This document shows positions 50,839 to 58,810 of a DNA stretch of 64,000 bases, one piece after another (position 1 is the first letter of the stretch; each line of letters starts with the position of its first letter). The stretch is from Acidobacteriota bacterium (GTDB taxonomy: Bacteria > Acidobacteriota > Vicinamibacteria > Vicinamibacterales > CAVVIG01): assembly GCA_003222395.1 (NCBI GenBank), contig QHWB01000043.1, positions 60,321 to 124,320 on the forward strand, in the 5' to 3' direction. Made by a program: the position numbers and the translations under genes. Below the pieces are notes generated by a model. It did no database searches and was not told where the DNA came from. It worked only from the letters and a program-made list of their open reading frames with translations.

Positions 50839-51422
50839 GACCGTGCGGGGCGGTAGTGGCGTCCGCCCGTAGGCGGACGACGCTCAGGATCGCCGTCGCA
50901 AGTATCCGGCCGACGCCGCCCCTCGACAGAACTCGGGGCGGCACCCACCCCGCGCCGTTGCGAATGCGCGTGGCAGATGGCGACGGCCAGCGCGTCGGCC
51001 GCATCGTGCGGCGCCGGCGCCGAGGTGAGGCCGAGGAGCAGCTTCACCATCTGCTGCACCTGCGGCTTCTCGGCGCGGCCGTAGCCGACGACGGCGCGCT
51101 TGATTTCCGCCGGCGTGTATTCGACCACAGGAACGGCGGCTTCCACGGCGGCGAGCATCGCGACACCGCGCGCGTGACCGAGCGTCAGCGCGCTGCGCAC
51201 GTTCATCGCGTGGAAGAGGCTCTCGATCGCCACGCAGTCGGGATGACAGTCTCTGATGAGCTCCGTGAGACGGCTGTGGATTCGGAGCAGCTTGTCGGGA
51301 AAGGTGGAAAGGGGCGGCGCGCTGATGGCGCCGCACGTGACGATGCAGTGGCGCGAGCCGTCGGTCTCCACGCAGCCGTAGCCGGTGCGGTCGGAGCCGG
51401 GATCGATGCCGAAGATTCTCAC
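50835..51422 (-). CDS. ruvC: crossover junction endonuclease RuvC
   Basis: 195 residues from GTG 51422, which overlaps the yebC stop (GTGA). Catalytic acids: Asp in F-G-I-D-P-G-S, Glu in V-A-I-E-S-L-F, and the C-terminal H-D-A-A-D-A-L-A-V-A. Normal RuvC ends about 160-170 residues in. Here about 40 more residues (after H-S-Q-R-R-G-V) are translated, partly from an inverted repeat (tagtggcgtccgcc/ggcggac, 50853-50880), up to the ATGA junction with ruvA. It resolves Holliday junctions. Confidence 0.94.
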   Translation of the reverse strand: MRIFGIDPGSDRTGYGCVETDGSRHCIVTCGAISAPPLSTFPDKLLRIHSRLTELIRDCHPDCVAIESLFHAMNVRSALTLGHARGVAMLAAVEAAVPVVEYTPAEIKRAVVGYGRAEKPQVQQMVKLLLGLTSAPAPHDAADALAVAICHAHSQRRGVGAAPSSVEGRRRPDTCDGDPERRPPTGGRHYRPARS

Positions 51423-52168
51423 GCGAGCGAGGCCTCGATCTCCTTTTCGGAAATGTCGAAGTTCGACGACACGTTCTGCACGTCGTCGTGATCCTCGAGC
51501 GCTTCCATCAGCTTCAGCATCTGTTGTGCGGGCTTGCCCTCGAGCTTCACGTAGTTCTGCGGAATCATCGAGACCTTCGCCGTCGCCGGCTCGATGCCGA
51601 GCCGCTTCACCGCCTCGTTCACCGCCGGAAACGCGTCGGGCGTCGTGAAGACCTCCCAGTTGTCCTCGTCGTCCTGGAGATCGTCGGCGCCGGCATCGAG
51701 CACCGCCGACATCAGCTTCTCCTCGTCGGCTTTGATCTTCTCGATGACGATGTAGCCCTTCTTGTGGAACATCCAGGAGACGGCGTTGGTCGCCGCGAGG
51801 TTGCCGCCGTGCTTTTCGAGGATATGACGGATTTCTCCAACCGCGCGGTTCTTGTTGTCGGTCAGCGCGTCGATGATGAGCGCCGCGCCGCCAGGCCCGT
51901 AGGCTTCGTACTGGACTTCTTCGAACGAAACGCCCGGCTCCTGTCCCGTACCGCGGCGAATCGCGCGCTCGATGTTCTCCCGCGGCATGTTGTTCGCCTT
52001 CGCCTCGGCGATGATCGTCCGGAGCCGCGGGTTCATGTCGGGATCGCCGCCGCCGGCGCGCGCGGCGACGGACAATTCCTTGATGAGGCGCGTGAAGATC
52101 TTGCCGCGCTTCGCGTCGGCCGCGCCCTTCTTGTGCTTGATCGAATGCCACTTGGAATGGCCGGACAT
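51419..52168 (-). CDS. YebC/PmpR-family transcriptional regulator
   Basis: 249 residues. S-G-H-S-K-W-H-S-I-K-H-K-K-G start, A-E-A-K-A-N-N-M-P-R-E-N-I, G-P-G-G-A-A-L-I-I-D and W-M-F-H-K-K-G are the YebC signatures. Members bind DNA or assist ribosomes at difficult sequences. Upstream of and coupled to ruvC, the usual order in bacteria. Confidence 0.96.
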   Translation of the reverse strand: MSGHSKWHSIKHKKGAADAKRGKIFTRLIKELSVAARAGGGDPDMNPRLRTIIAEAKANNMPRENIERAIRRGTGQEPGVSFEEVQYEAYGPGGAALIIDALTDNKNRAVGEIRHILEKHGGNLAATNAVSWMFHKKGYIVIEKIKADEEKLMSAVLDAGADDLQDDEDNWEVFTTPDAFPAVNEAVKRLGIEPATAKVSMIPQNYVKLEGKPAQQMLKLMEALEDHDDVQNVSSNFDISEKEIEASLA

Positions 52169-52221
52169 GTTCAGAGCTCCACAGAAATCGGCGAAAACGT
52201 GGGCGAAATTCTACCCTTTTT

Positions 52222-53031
52222 TCAGCGTCCCTTCCAGACTGCGGGCCGCTTCGTCAGAAAGGCATCCATTCCTTCGGCCGCGTCTTCGAGCGCGACGTTC
52301 CGTACCATCGTCTCGCCGGCGGTCGTGTATGCGTGCTCGAGCGCCCGTTCGATCTGATCGTAGAACGCCCGCTTGCCGAGCCGGATGGCCGCCGCACTGC
52401 GCGACACGATCTGATCGGTGAATCGACGGACTTCGGCGTCGAGCGCATCGGCCGTGACGACGCGATTGACGAGGCCCCATGCCAGCGCGGTTCGTGCGTC
52501 GATCGTATCGCCCGTCAGCAGCATCTCCATCGCGCGCTTGCGCCCCACGTTCCGCGCGACGCCGACCGCCGGCGTCGAGCAGAAGACGCCGATGTTGACG
52601 CCGGGCAGCGCAAACGTCGCCGTGTCGACCGCCACTGCGAGATCGCACATCGACACGAGCTGGCAGCCGGCGGCGGTCGCGATGCCATGGACGCGCGCGA
52701 CGACCGGCTGCGGCAACCGCGTCAGGCTCATCATCATGTCGCCGCAGCGATCGAACAGCTCGCGCTGCCAGGCGGTGTCGGACGCGTGCGCGCGCATCTC
52801 CTTCAGATCGTGGCCGGCGCAGAAGCCTTTGCCTTCGGCGGCGAGGACGACCGCGCGCACCGACGCGTCGGTCCGGGCGGCGTCGATCTCGGCCTGCAGC
52901 GCCTGAATCATCGAGAGGGACAGGGGGTTGAACCGTTCGCCGCGGTTCAAGGTCAGCGTCAGCACGCCGCCGTCGCGCGTGCCGAGCACCAGCGGCCGAT
53001 CGTCGAGCGGAGCACGTGCGGGCGCAGCCAT
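52222..53031 (-). CDS. enoyl-CoA hydratase/isomerase family protein
   Basis: 269 residues, crotonase fold: G-K-G-F-C-A-G-H-D-L-K-E-M (oxyanion loop), V-A-R-V-H-G-I-A-T-A-A-G-C-Q-L and F-A-L-P-G-V-N-I-G-V-F. The usual second catalytic Glu region reads V-F-C-S-T-P-A-V-G, with Ser or Thr in its place, as in ECHDC3-type proteins, so hydratase activity is doubtful. Not coupled to a neighbour; 53 bases separate it from yebC. Confidence 0.88.
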   Translation of the reverse strand: MAAPARAPLDDRPLVLGTRDGGVLTLTLNRGERFNPLSLSMIQALQAEIDAARTDASVRAVVLAAEGKGFCAGHDLKEMRAHASDTAWQRELFDRCGDMMMSLTRLPQPVVARVHGIATAAGCQLVSMCDLAVAVDTATFALPGVNIGVFCSTPAVGVARNVGRKRAMEMLLTGDTIDARTALAWGLVNRVVTADALDAEVRRFTDQIVSRSAAAIRLGKRAFYDQIERALEHAYTTAGETMVRNVALEDAAEGMDAFLTKRPAVWKGR

Positions 53032-53069
53032 GGGCGTTCTCCTGCCGGAACACGCGGACGCGGATTATC

Positions 53070-53879
53070 TTACCGCCGCCGCGTCGCCAGGATGATCCAG
53101 ACGTCGGCGCCGGCATCCCACGGCTGTCCCCGGTAATCGCCCAGAATCCGCTCGACGACGAAGCCGGCGCGTTCGAGCCGCGCGGTCATCTGCGGCACGG
53201 TCAGCGTACGGAACGTCAGCTCGAAGCGATGTTCCGTCGTCGCTCCCTTGCGACGCTCGAGGTACCGCTGCGCGAAGGTCGTCAGGCGACGGCGGCGATC
53301 CTGGCGGACCGATTCGATGAGCGTCAGATGGCGGCCGCCGGCGCGGCCGCGCAGCTGCACGCGGTTCTCGTACTCGCGCCACTTCGGCACGTCGGGCACG
53401 AGATCGATGCCGAACGTGCCGCCGCGATCGATGACCCGACCGACCGAGTCGAGCGTGGCGGCGAGATCCGCCTCACGTACGAGCGACTGGAGAACCCCGT
53501 ACGGCGCAATCACCATCGCGAAGGTGCGGTCCGCGAAGGGAAGAGAACGGATGTCGCCGCGAACGACCGCGATTCGGCATTCGGGATTCGGGATTCGTCG
53601 GAGCGGCACTCGCCCGAGCGGGATCCGCCGAAGCATCTCGGCCGATCGATCGATGCCGACGAGATCGACGCCGGCCTTGACGAGCGGCTTCGAAACGCGC
53701 CCGGTTCCGCATCCGAGTTCCAGAACCGGGCCGCGCACCGTCAGCGCAAGACGGCGCCAGAACGGCACGTCGCGGCGGCCGAGCGTCTGCGCATTTTCCC
53801 AGTCATAGAACGGCGCGTACTCGTCCCAGCCCTGCCAGCCGTCGGGATTCGGACTTCGGGATCTGTGATTCGTCGGCAG
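53070..53879 (-). CDS. SAM-dependent class I methyltransferase
   Basis: 269 residues if started at CTG 53879 (ggag seven bases upstream). A shorter start at GTG 53768 would lose the expected P-D-G-W-Q-G-W-D-E-Y-A-P-F-Y-D-W-E segment. SAM site V-L-E-L-G-C-G-T-G, then G-I-D-R-S-A-E-M-L and V-R-G-D-I-R-S-L-P-F. Substrate unknown. The region after the SAM loop (R-R-I-P-L-G-R-V-P-L-R-R-I-P-N-P) and the proposed first residues are both encoded by GGGATTCGG-type repeats (53566-53625 and 53845-53875), kept in frame. Confidence 0.72.
   Translation of the reverse strand: MPTNHRSRSPNPDGWQGWDEYAPFYDWENAQTLGRRDVPFWRRLALTVRGPVLELGCGTGRVSKPLVKAGVDLVGIDRSAEMLRRIPLGRVPLRRIPNPECRIAVVRGDIRSLPFADRTFAMVIAPYGVLQSLVREADLAATLDSVGRVIDRGGTFGIDLVPDVPKWREYENRVQLRGRAGGRHLTLIESVRQDRRRRLTTFAQRYLERRKGATTEHRFELTFRTLTVPQMTARLERAGFVVERILGDYRGQPWDAGADVWIILATRRR
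53566..53875. repeat. GGGATTCGG repeats inside the methyltransferase gene
   Basis: Two clusters: 53576-53603 with cattcgggattcgggattcg, and 53850-53872 with gggattcggacttcgggatc. Both are in frame with the methyltransferase and encode Arg/Pro-rich stretches. Confidence 0.65.
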
Positions 53880-53912
53880 AACGCGACTCCGTCGATGCGC
53901 GGAGGATCAGAT

Positions 53913-54620
53913 CTAGTCAGAGACCGCGAGCTCGCCCGGGACGATTGGCCGCGTCCGTGGGAGGCGGCCGAGGCGCGCGAGGTTGCCCACGAGGGCGAGG
54001 ATCGCCAGAAACACCGCGAGCTTGAATACGTCGCCCGTCCGCGTCTGCGGCAGCACTTTCCACATCACCCACAGCGCCGGCTGCGCCCAGCACACGGCCC
54101 ACACGGTTCCGTAGAAGTACCGCCGCTCGTGACCCTCGCCTTTCGTCGACGGCTTCACGCGCGGCAGGCGGCCGAGCGCGCCGAGAACCCAGACCGTCGC
54201 AGCGATCGGAAAGTATGCGTAGCGATAGATCTGTTTCAGATACCACTGCCCGCTCGCGATCGCGACGACGAGGCCGGCGATGTTCAGCACGGCAAAGGCG
54301 ACCGCTTCGCTCCACGCGAACGTGTAGCAAATCCGGCGATACGGCGGATTCGGGCGATCTTCGGTGAAGCGGATGATGTACGGCTTCGGCTCGACGCCCG
54401 GCAGCCGGCCGCGCAGGCCGGCGATGCCGGTACCGACGAGCACGCCGCCGAGCCAGATCGCCATGCGCCAGTCGAAGCCGCGATCGAAGAGATCGACGGT
54501 GAGCGGACCCGGCGCGATGAAGAACACGAAGATCCAGATCGGCCAGTGGTTGAATCGATAATAGAGTTTGTTGCGCTCGCGGATCTTTCGCTGCGACGCG
54601 TACTCGACGGGAATAGCCAT
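53913..54620 (-). CDS. predicted membrane protein of unknown function
   Basis: 235 residues with about five hydrophobic segments (near 30-46, 53-70, 105-125, 133-150 and 200-220). Recognisable blocks: Y-Y-R-F-N-H-W-P-I-W-I-F-V-F-F-I-A-P-G-P-L-T, P-G-V-E-P-K-P-Y-I and R-L-P-R-V-K-P-S-T-K-G-E-G-H-E-R-R-Y-F-Y. The repeated R-L-P-x-V/R-x-P motif after membrane segments is distinctive. No signal peptide and no known family recognised. Confidence 0.7.
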   Translation of the reverse strand: MAIPVEYASQRKIRERNKLYYRFNHWPIWIFVFFIAPGPLTVDLFDRGFDWRMAIWLGGVLVGTGIAGLRGRLPGVEPKPYIIRFTEDRPNPPYRRICYTFAWSEAVAFAVLNIAGLVVAIASGQWYLKQIYRYAYFPIAATVWVLGALGRLPRVKPSTKGEGHERRYFYGTVWAVCWAQPALWVMWKVLPQTRTGDVFKLAVFLAILALVGNLARLGRLPRTRPIVPGELAVSD

Positions 54621-54638
54621 CCTTTAACCGTGCGGGGG

Positions 54639-54739
54639 CCCACCTTTTTCAATCGCGGCGGGGACCCCACCCCCGCCGCTGTTGCTCGGCGCATGCGCGC
54701 CTCGCAACGGCTCAAGGCTGCCACGCGCTGACGCTCTCG
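54639..54739. repeat. repeat with GGCTCAAGGCTG core after the nuclease gene
   Basis: gcgggggcccacc, gcggcggggacccc/acccccgccgc hairpin, then aacggctcaaggctgccacgcg, the core shared with 23166-23245 and 33858-33893. It encodes the last residues (S-V-S-A-W-Q-P) of the thermonuclease-like gene. Confidence 0.65.
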
Positions 54740-55314
54740 TGCCGTAGCACCGTTTTCTTTTTCGGCATCGATTTCTTGTGGCCAGCTCGTGGACGACTCG
54801 TCGCGCGGGCGCGCGAAGTATAACTCGTGGCCGGGATCTGCGGCGTCGCGCCCCACATGCCGCGCCGGAACGATTGAGCTTCCGATTCGGCGCGCTTCAG
54901 CTCGTCGAGACGCGACAACGGCACGCGCGCCGATACGCGCGCCAGCCCCTCGCGCACCATCGCGGCGTTCACGAAGACGCCGTCCTCGCGCACCACGTAC
55001 GCCAGCTGCCGGTTGTAGGCGTCGCGCCGCTGGCCTTCCTGCTCGAGCCGCACCCATCGGTGCAGGACGAGCGCGGCCAGCCGATCGCGCGCCTCACGAC
55101 CGAACGGCGCCGGCGTGTCGTACCCGCGCCCGATCTCCGGCGCGTCGATGCCGAGGAGCCGCACGCGGCCGTACGTCGCCACGTCGATCGTGTCGCCGTC
55201 GAACACCGACCGGACGACTACTGACTCGGATCTCGTGACGCGCGTGGTCGGCGCCGCGAGTTGAAAAAGTGCAACGCCGGCCGCGAGTACGCTGGGCAGA
55301 ATCTGCATTCGCAC
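54712..55314 (-). CDS. secreted thermonuclease-like (SNase) protein
   Basis: 200 residues. Signal peptide of about 22 residues (M-R-M-Q-I-L-P-S-V-L-A-A-G-V-A). SNase core: V-F-D-G-D-T-I-D-V, R-L-L-G-I-D-A-P-E, F-G-R-E-A-R and Y-N-R-Q-L-A-Y-V (the calcium-binding and catalytic positions). A lysine-rich tail (K-K-S-M-P-K-K-K) may aid nucleic-acid binding; the final residues come from repeat DNA. It degrades DNA or RNA outside the cytoplasm. Confidence 0.9.
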   Translation of the reverse strand: MRMQILPSVLAAGVALFQLAAPTTRVTRSESVVVRSVFDGDTIDVATYGRVRLLGIDAPEIGRGYDTPAPFGREARDRLAALVLHRWVRLEQEGQRRDAYNRQLAYVVREDGVFVNAAMVREGLARVSARVPLSRLDELKRAESEAQSFRRGMWGATPQIPATSYTSRARATSRPRAGHKKSMPKKKTVLRHESVSAWQP

Positions 55315-55419
55315 CTCCGTCTGTCATCGAGTTACAGAGAGTGCGACCGACGTCTGCAATGTTTTGACCGACCTTCGTGGGGCTGTCGGACGAACACACG
55401 AAAACTGGCCAGGATGCCT

Positions 55420-55859
55420 CTAGCCGGTGAACTTGTACCCCAGGCCGTGGATGGTGAGGATGTATTCAGGCACCTTTGGGTTGGCCTCGATCTTCTGTCG
55501 CAGGCCCGCGACGTGGACGTCGACGGTCCGTGTCAGCGGCATCTCGTCGTAGCCCCACACTTCCGTCAACAGCTCGTCGCGCGACAGCGTCGCGCCGCGA
55601 TGTTCGATGAAATGCCGCAGCAGCTTGAGCTCGCGTGCGGACAGATCGACCGCCGCAGCTCGCGGCAGACGTCGAAGCCGTTCATCCGCGGCAGCATCAC
55701 GTCGAGCACGACGAGGTCGTATCCGCCGCGCGCCGCCCGCTCGAAACCGCTTTGACCGTCGCTCGCGGTCTCGACGGCGTAGCCCTCGCTCGCGAGCCGA
55801 TCGCTGAGCGTCAGCCGCAGACCGGCCTCGTCCTCGACGAGCAGAAGCTTCGGCATCAT
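55420..55859 (-). pseudogene. broken OmpR-type response regulator
   Basis: ATG 55859 (or 55856) overlaps the kinase stop. The first 70 codons form the start of a receiver: L-L-L-V-E-D-E, phospho-acceptor in D-L-V-V-L-D-V-M-L-P. Then, after C-R-E-L-R-R, the frame ends at 55566. A different frame resumes at about 55650 with D-L-S-A-R-E-L-K-L-L-R-H-F, the winged-helix DNA-binding domain through G-L-G-Y-K-F-T-G and stop at 55420. About 80 codons (second half of receiver with Thr and Lys, and linker) are missing and the parts are out of frame. Flanks of the junction share gcgagct, suggesting deletion between short direct repeats. An assembly error cannot be excluded. Confidence 0.8.
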
Positions 55860-57643
55860 CAGTGGGCCACGTCGAGCAGGACGTCGACCGTCGTTCCTTC
55901 GCCCGGCCGGCTCGCGATCAGCAGCTCGCCGCCGTGATCGTCGACGACGCTGCGGACGACGCTGAGGCCGATGCCGGTGCCGCGGATCTGCGCGTCGACG
56001 GCGCGGCGCCCGCGATAGAACGGTTTGACCACGTGCGGCAGATCGGCGGCATCGATGCCGAGTCCCCGATCGACGACGCGGATCCGGGCGCGACCGTTCT
56101 CACTGCCGACCGAAACGTCGACGACCGATCCGCCGGGGCTGTACTTGACCGCGTTGCCGACGATGTTCTCGACCGCCGACCGCAGCGCGTCGGCGTCGCC
56201 GACGACCGGCGGCACGGCGCCGTGCTGGCGCATGTTGACGGTGATGCCGCGCTCGCGCGCATCGGCGCCCGTCGCGGTGACGACGTCGGCGACGAGCGCG
56301 CGGATGTCGACCGGCGCACGCGGCTGCGCGCGCGCGCCCGACGCGATACCGGCGAATTGCATGACGCGCTCGACCATGTCGGTCAGTCGCCGTCCTTCGG
56401 CCCGAATCAGCGCGCCGTACCGCTTCACCTGCTCGCCGTCTTCGACGACGCCGTCGGCGAGGTTTTCGCCGGCCGAGCGAATGACGGCGAGCGGCGTCCG
56501 CAGCTCGTGCGATACCGCGGCGACGAACTCCATCTGCTGCCGCGCGAGCCGCTGCTGCCGCTGCGCCGAGACGATGACGAGGACGAAGCTCGCGCCGAGC
56601 AGTCCGAGCACGCCGAGGCCGATCGCGAGATTGCGACGCCGCGACCGCGCCACGATCGCGTCGAGCGATCCGCTGCGGTAGCGCGCGCGCAGCTGCCACG
56701 CGCCCTGGCTGTCGCCGGCCGCCATGAGAATGCGTTTGGCGTCGACGCCGTTCGCGCGGCGCACGATCGTGATCGCCATCCGTTCGTGCAGCGCCGCGGC
56801 CCCTCTCCCGGGCCCCGGCGCGGCGAGCCGGTTCAGCTCGTTCAGCCGCACATCGAACAGGCCGGTCGTGACGTCGGCGCTGCGAGCGTCGACGACTGCC
56901 GGCGCGCCAGGCGCGCCCGGCGCGTTCCCACCCGACGCGAACACGATCTCGGCGGGATCATCGCGTCGCACGATGCTCACGACGTACTCCGACGAGCGCG
57001 CGTCGCCGAAATATCTCGCCACGAGAGGCTCGACGAGCTGCGTGCGGAGCGCGTCGCGGTCGAGCACGATGACGATCGCACGCGAGATCGCCGAAGGGTC
57101 GGTGATGATCGTGAACCGATGGCCGTCCTGAATCCGCGTGACGCGGGGAGCAGGAACCACGAGCGCCGGCACCCGCGCATCGATCGCCTCGAACACCTCC
57201 GTCCCGGGCGACGCCGTTCGGAGGTTTGCGGGCCGCTCGGATGCGACGAGCGTGCGGTGCTCGGCGTCGAGGCGCTGCGTGTGCCCGGGGCCGTCCCCGG
57301 CGCCATCGAACAGATAGATCGCCTTCACGATGGCAGGCGCCGACGTCGACGCCTGCCAGCGCGCGAACGCGTCGGCGATCGCTCCCGCGGCATCCGCGTC
57401 CAGCCGGTCGGCATCGACGTGGAAGGCGACGTAGGTCCGCGTCAGCTCCGCGTCGAACGACTCGGCGAAATCGGAGGCGCGCGCGCGGAGGCTCGTGCGC
57501 ATCCGCTCGCGCTCCGCTTCGCTCACGTCGCCGAGCCAGCGGTACTGAAGCGTCGCCAGCGTCGCGAGGAGGGCGAGGAGCACGGCGGCCGTCACGATCG
57601 GCCAGGAAATTCGTCGCACGAACTTCACTGTACGCGAAAACAT
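55859..57643 (-). CDS. sensor histidine kinase
   Basis: 594 residues from ATG 57643; the frame stays open to 57817, but the extra part is repeat sequence. Membrane helix (about 15-36), periplasmic domain (about 40-335), second helix (about 345-370), H-box A-V-S-H-E-L-R-T-P-L-A, N-box E-N-I-V-G-N-A-V-K-Y-S, D-R-G-L-G-I, R-G-T-G-I-G-L-S. Its TGA overlaps the start of the response regulator gene, so it forms a classic two-component operon. Because that regulator is broken, the kinase may be orphaned. Confidence 0.9.
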   Translation of the reverse strand: MFSRTVKFVRRISWPIVTAAVLLALLATLATLQYRWLGDVSEAERERMRTSLRARASDFAESFDAELTRTYVAFHVDADRLDADAAGAIADAFARWQASTSAPAIVKAIYLFDGAGDGPGHTQRLDAEHRTLVASERPANLRTASPGTEVFEAIDARVPALVVPAPRVTRIQDGHRFTIITDPSAISRAIVIVLDRDALRTQLVEPLVARYFGDARSSEYVVSIVRRDDPAEIVFASGGNAPGAPGAPAVVDARSADVTTGLFDVRLNELNRLAAPGPGRGAAALHERMAITIVRRANGVDAKRILMAAGDSQGAWQLRARYRSGSLDAIVARSRRRNLAIGLGVLGLLGASFVLVIVSAQRQQRLARQQMEFVAAVSHELRTPLAVIRSAGENLADGVVEDGEQVKRYGALIRAEGRRLTDMVERVMQFAGIASGARAQPRAPVDIRALVADVVTATGADARERGITVNMRQHGAVPPVVGDADALRSAVENIVGNAVKYSPGGSVVDVSVGSENGRARIRVVDRGLGIDAADLPHVVKPFYRGRRAVDAQIRGTGIGLSVVRSVVDDHGGELLIASRPGEGTTVDVLLDVAH

Positions 57644-57754
57644 CCGCGAACCGCGGCGGTTTACAACTCTTACAAAACGATTGCTCAGAGATAACAACTC
57701 GCGCCGCGCATCGTCGTCATACTCGTTGACGCACGACGCTCGGCAACACGAGAC

Positions 57755-57810
57755 GCTCGGCTGAAAGCCTCGCGCTACCGCGCGGTGTAATGCGAGCCTT
57801 TCAGGCGAGC
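57755..57810. repeat. TGAAAG/CTTTCA palindromic element upstream of the LolA-like gene
   Basis: Arms gctcggctgaaagcctcgcg and gcgagcctttcaggcgagc with a 13-17 base centre (ctaccgcgcggtgtaat). It lies in the 188-base divergent gap between kinase and LolA-like gene. Confidence 0.85.
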
Positions 57811-57831
57811 GTAACAAAACGAGGAGATCGC

Positions 57832-58809
57832 ATGCAGCGCCTGATCGTTTCCATCCTCTCGCTCGCGCTGACGTTCGCGAGCTTCATCGCGCGCGCCTCG
57901 GGCGACGCGCGGACGACCGAGCTGCTCGCGCAGGCGCGCGCCGCGCTCGGCGGCGAGCCGAGGCTCGCGAAAGTCCAGGGTCTTTCGGCGGCAGGCACAT
58001 TTCAACGGCAGGCGGGCGAGCGCCAGCTTCAGGGCGAGCTGACCGTCGACGTGCAGCTGCCCGACAAGATGGTCCGCACCGAGAGCATGAACCCGATTGG
58101 CGGCGCGACGATCGTCGTGCTGGAGGGCGTCAACGGCGATCAGGTGCTGCGCGACACGCGCACCATCAACGGCGGCCCGAACATGATGATTCGCATGGCG
58201 CCGCGCGGCGGCGCGGATGCCGAGGCGCAGGCGCTGCGCAATCAGCGCGCCGAGCTCGCTCGCTTCGCAATCGCGATGCTGCTGACGTCGCCGCCGTCGA
58301 TGCCGCTCGAGTACGCATATGCCGGCGAGGCCGAATCCGACGAAGGCCAAGCCGACGTCGTCGACGCGAAAGGACCCGGCAGCTTCGCCGTGAAGCTGTT
58401 CCTCGACAAGAAGTCGCATCGTCCGCTGATGCTGCAGTACCGGGGCGCGGCGCCGCGTCTCGTCATGCAGACGCAGCAGGTCCAGCGCGGCGCCGTCCAT
58501 GGCGCGCAGCCGGGATCGGAACAGCCGGCGCCGCAGTTGCCGTTCGATGCTCCACAGATCGTCGACATCACGATGTTCCTCGACGACTACCGCTCCGTCG
58601 ATGGTGTCCTGCTGCCGCACCACCTCTCGCGGTCCATCGACGGCAGGCCGAACGAAGAATGGACGTTCAAGACGATCAAGCTGAATCCGGCGTTCAGAGC
58701 CGACACGTTCTCGGGGAATAGGGCAGGAGGGCCGGGATGGGCAGGACAGGCGGGACGGGCGGGATCTTCTTCTTTCTTCTTCGTGTCTTCGTGTCTTCGT
58801 GGTTCTTGA
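57832..58809 (+). CDS. exported LolA-like protein of unknown function
   Basis: 325 residues from ATG 57832, with gaggagatcg upstream. Signal peptide of about 23 residues (to A-R-A-S). Body of beta-strands with A-A-G-T-F-Q, L-T-V-D-V-Q-L-P-D-K-M-V, Y-A-G-E-A-E-S-D-E-G-Q-A-D-V and P-H-H-L-S-R-S-I-D-G-R, as in LolA/outer-membrane-lipoprotein-sorting folds. Family function ends at about F-R-A-D-T-F; the final 35 residues (G-N-R-A-G-G-P-G-W-A-G and on) are repeat-encoded. The end overlaps the TonB-type receptor by 73 bases. Confidence 0.75.
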   Translation: MQRLIVSILSLALTFASFIARASGDARTTELLAQARAALGGEPRLAKVQGLSAAGTFQRQAGERQLQGELTVDVQLPDKMVRTESMNPIGGATIVVLEGVNGDQVLRDTRTINGGPNMMIRMAPRGGADAEAQALRNQRAELARFAIAMLLTSPPSMPLEYAYAGEAESDEGQADVVDAKGPGSFAVKLFLDKKSHRPLMLQYRGAAPRLVMQTQQVQRGAVHGAQPGSEQPAPQLPFDAPQIVDITMFLDDYRSVDGVLLPHHLSRSIDGRPNEEWTFKTIKLNPAFRADTFSGNRAGGPGWAGQAGRAGSSSFFFVSSCLRGS

Positions 58810-58810
58810 C
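58722..58810. repeat. GGGCAGGACAGG and CTTCGTGT repeats at the LolA-like/receptor junction
   Basis: A purine-rich part (gggcaggacaggcgggacgg) is followed by cttcttcgtgtcttcgtgtc units. The same DNA is read in one frame as the tail of the LolA-like protein and in another as the N-terminus of the receptor. Confidence 0.7.

Noticed and set aside
57644..57817. longer N-terminus for the sensor kinase
   Set aside because: It would translate the palindromic element (A-R-G-F-Q-P-S-V) with no membrane segment; ATG 57643 begins directly before the first membrane helix.
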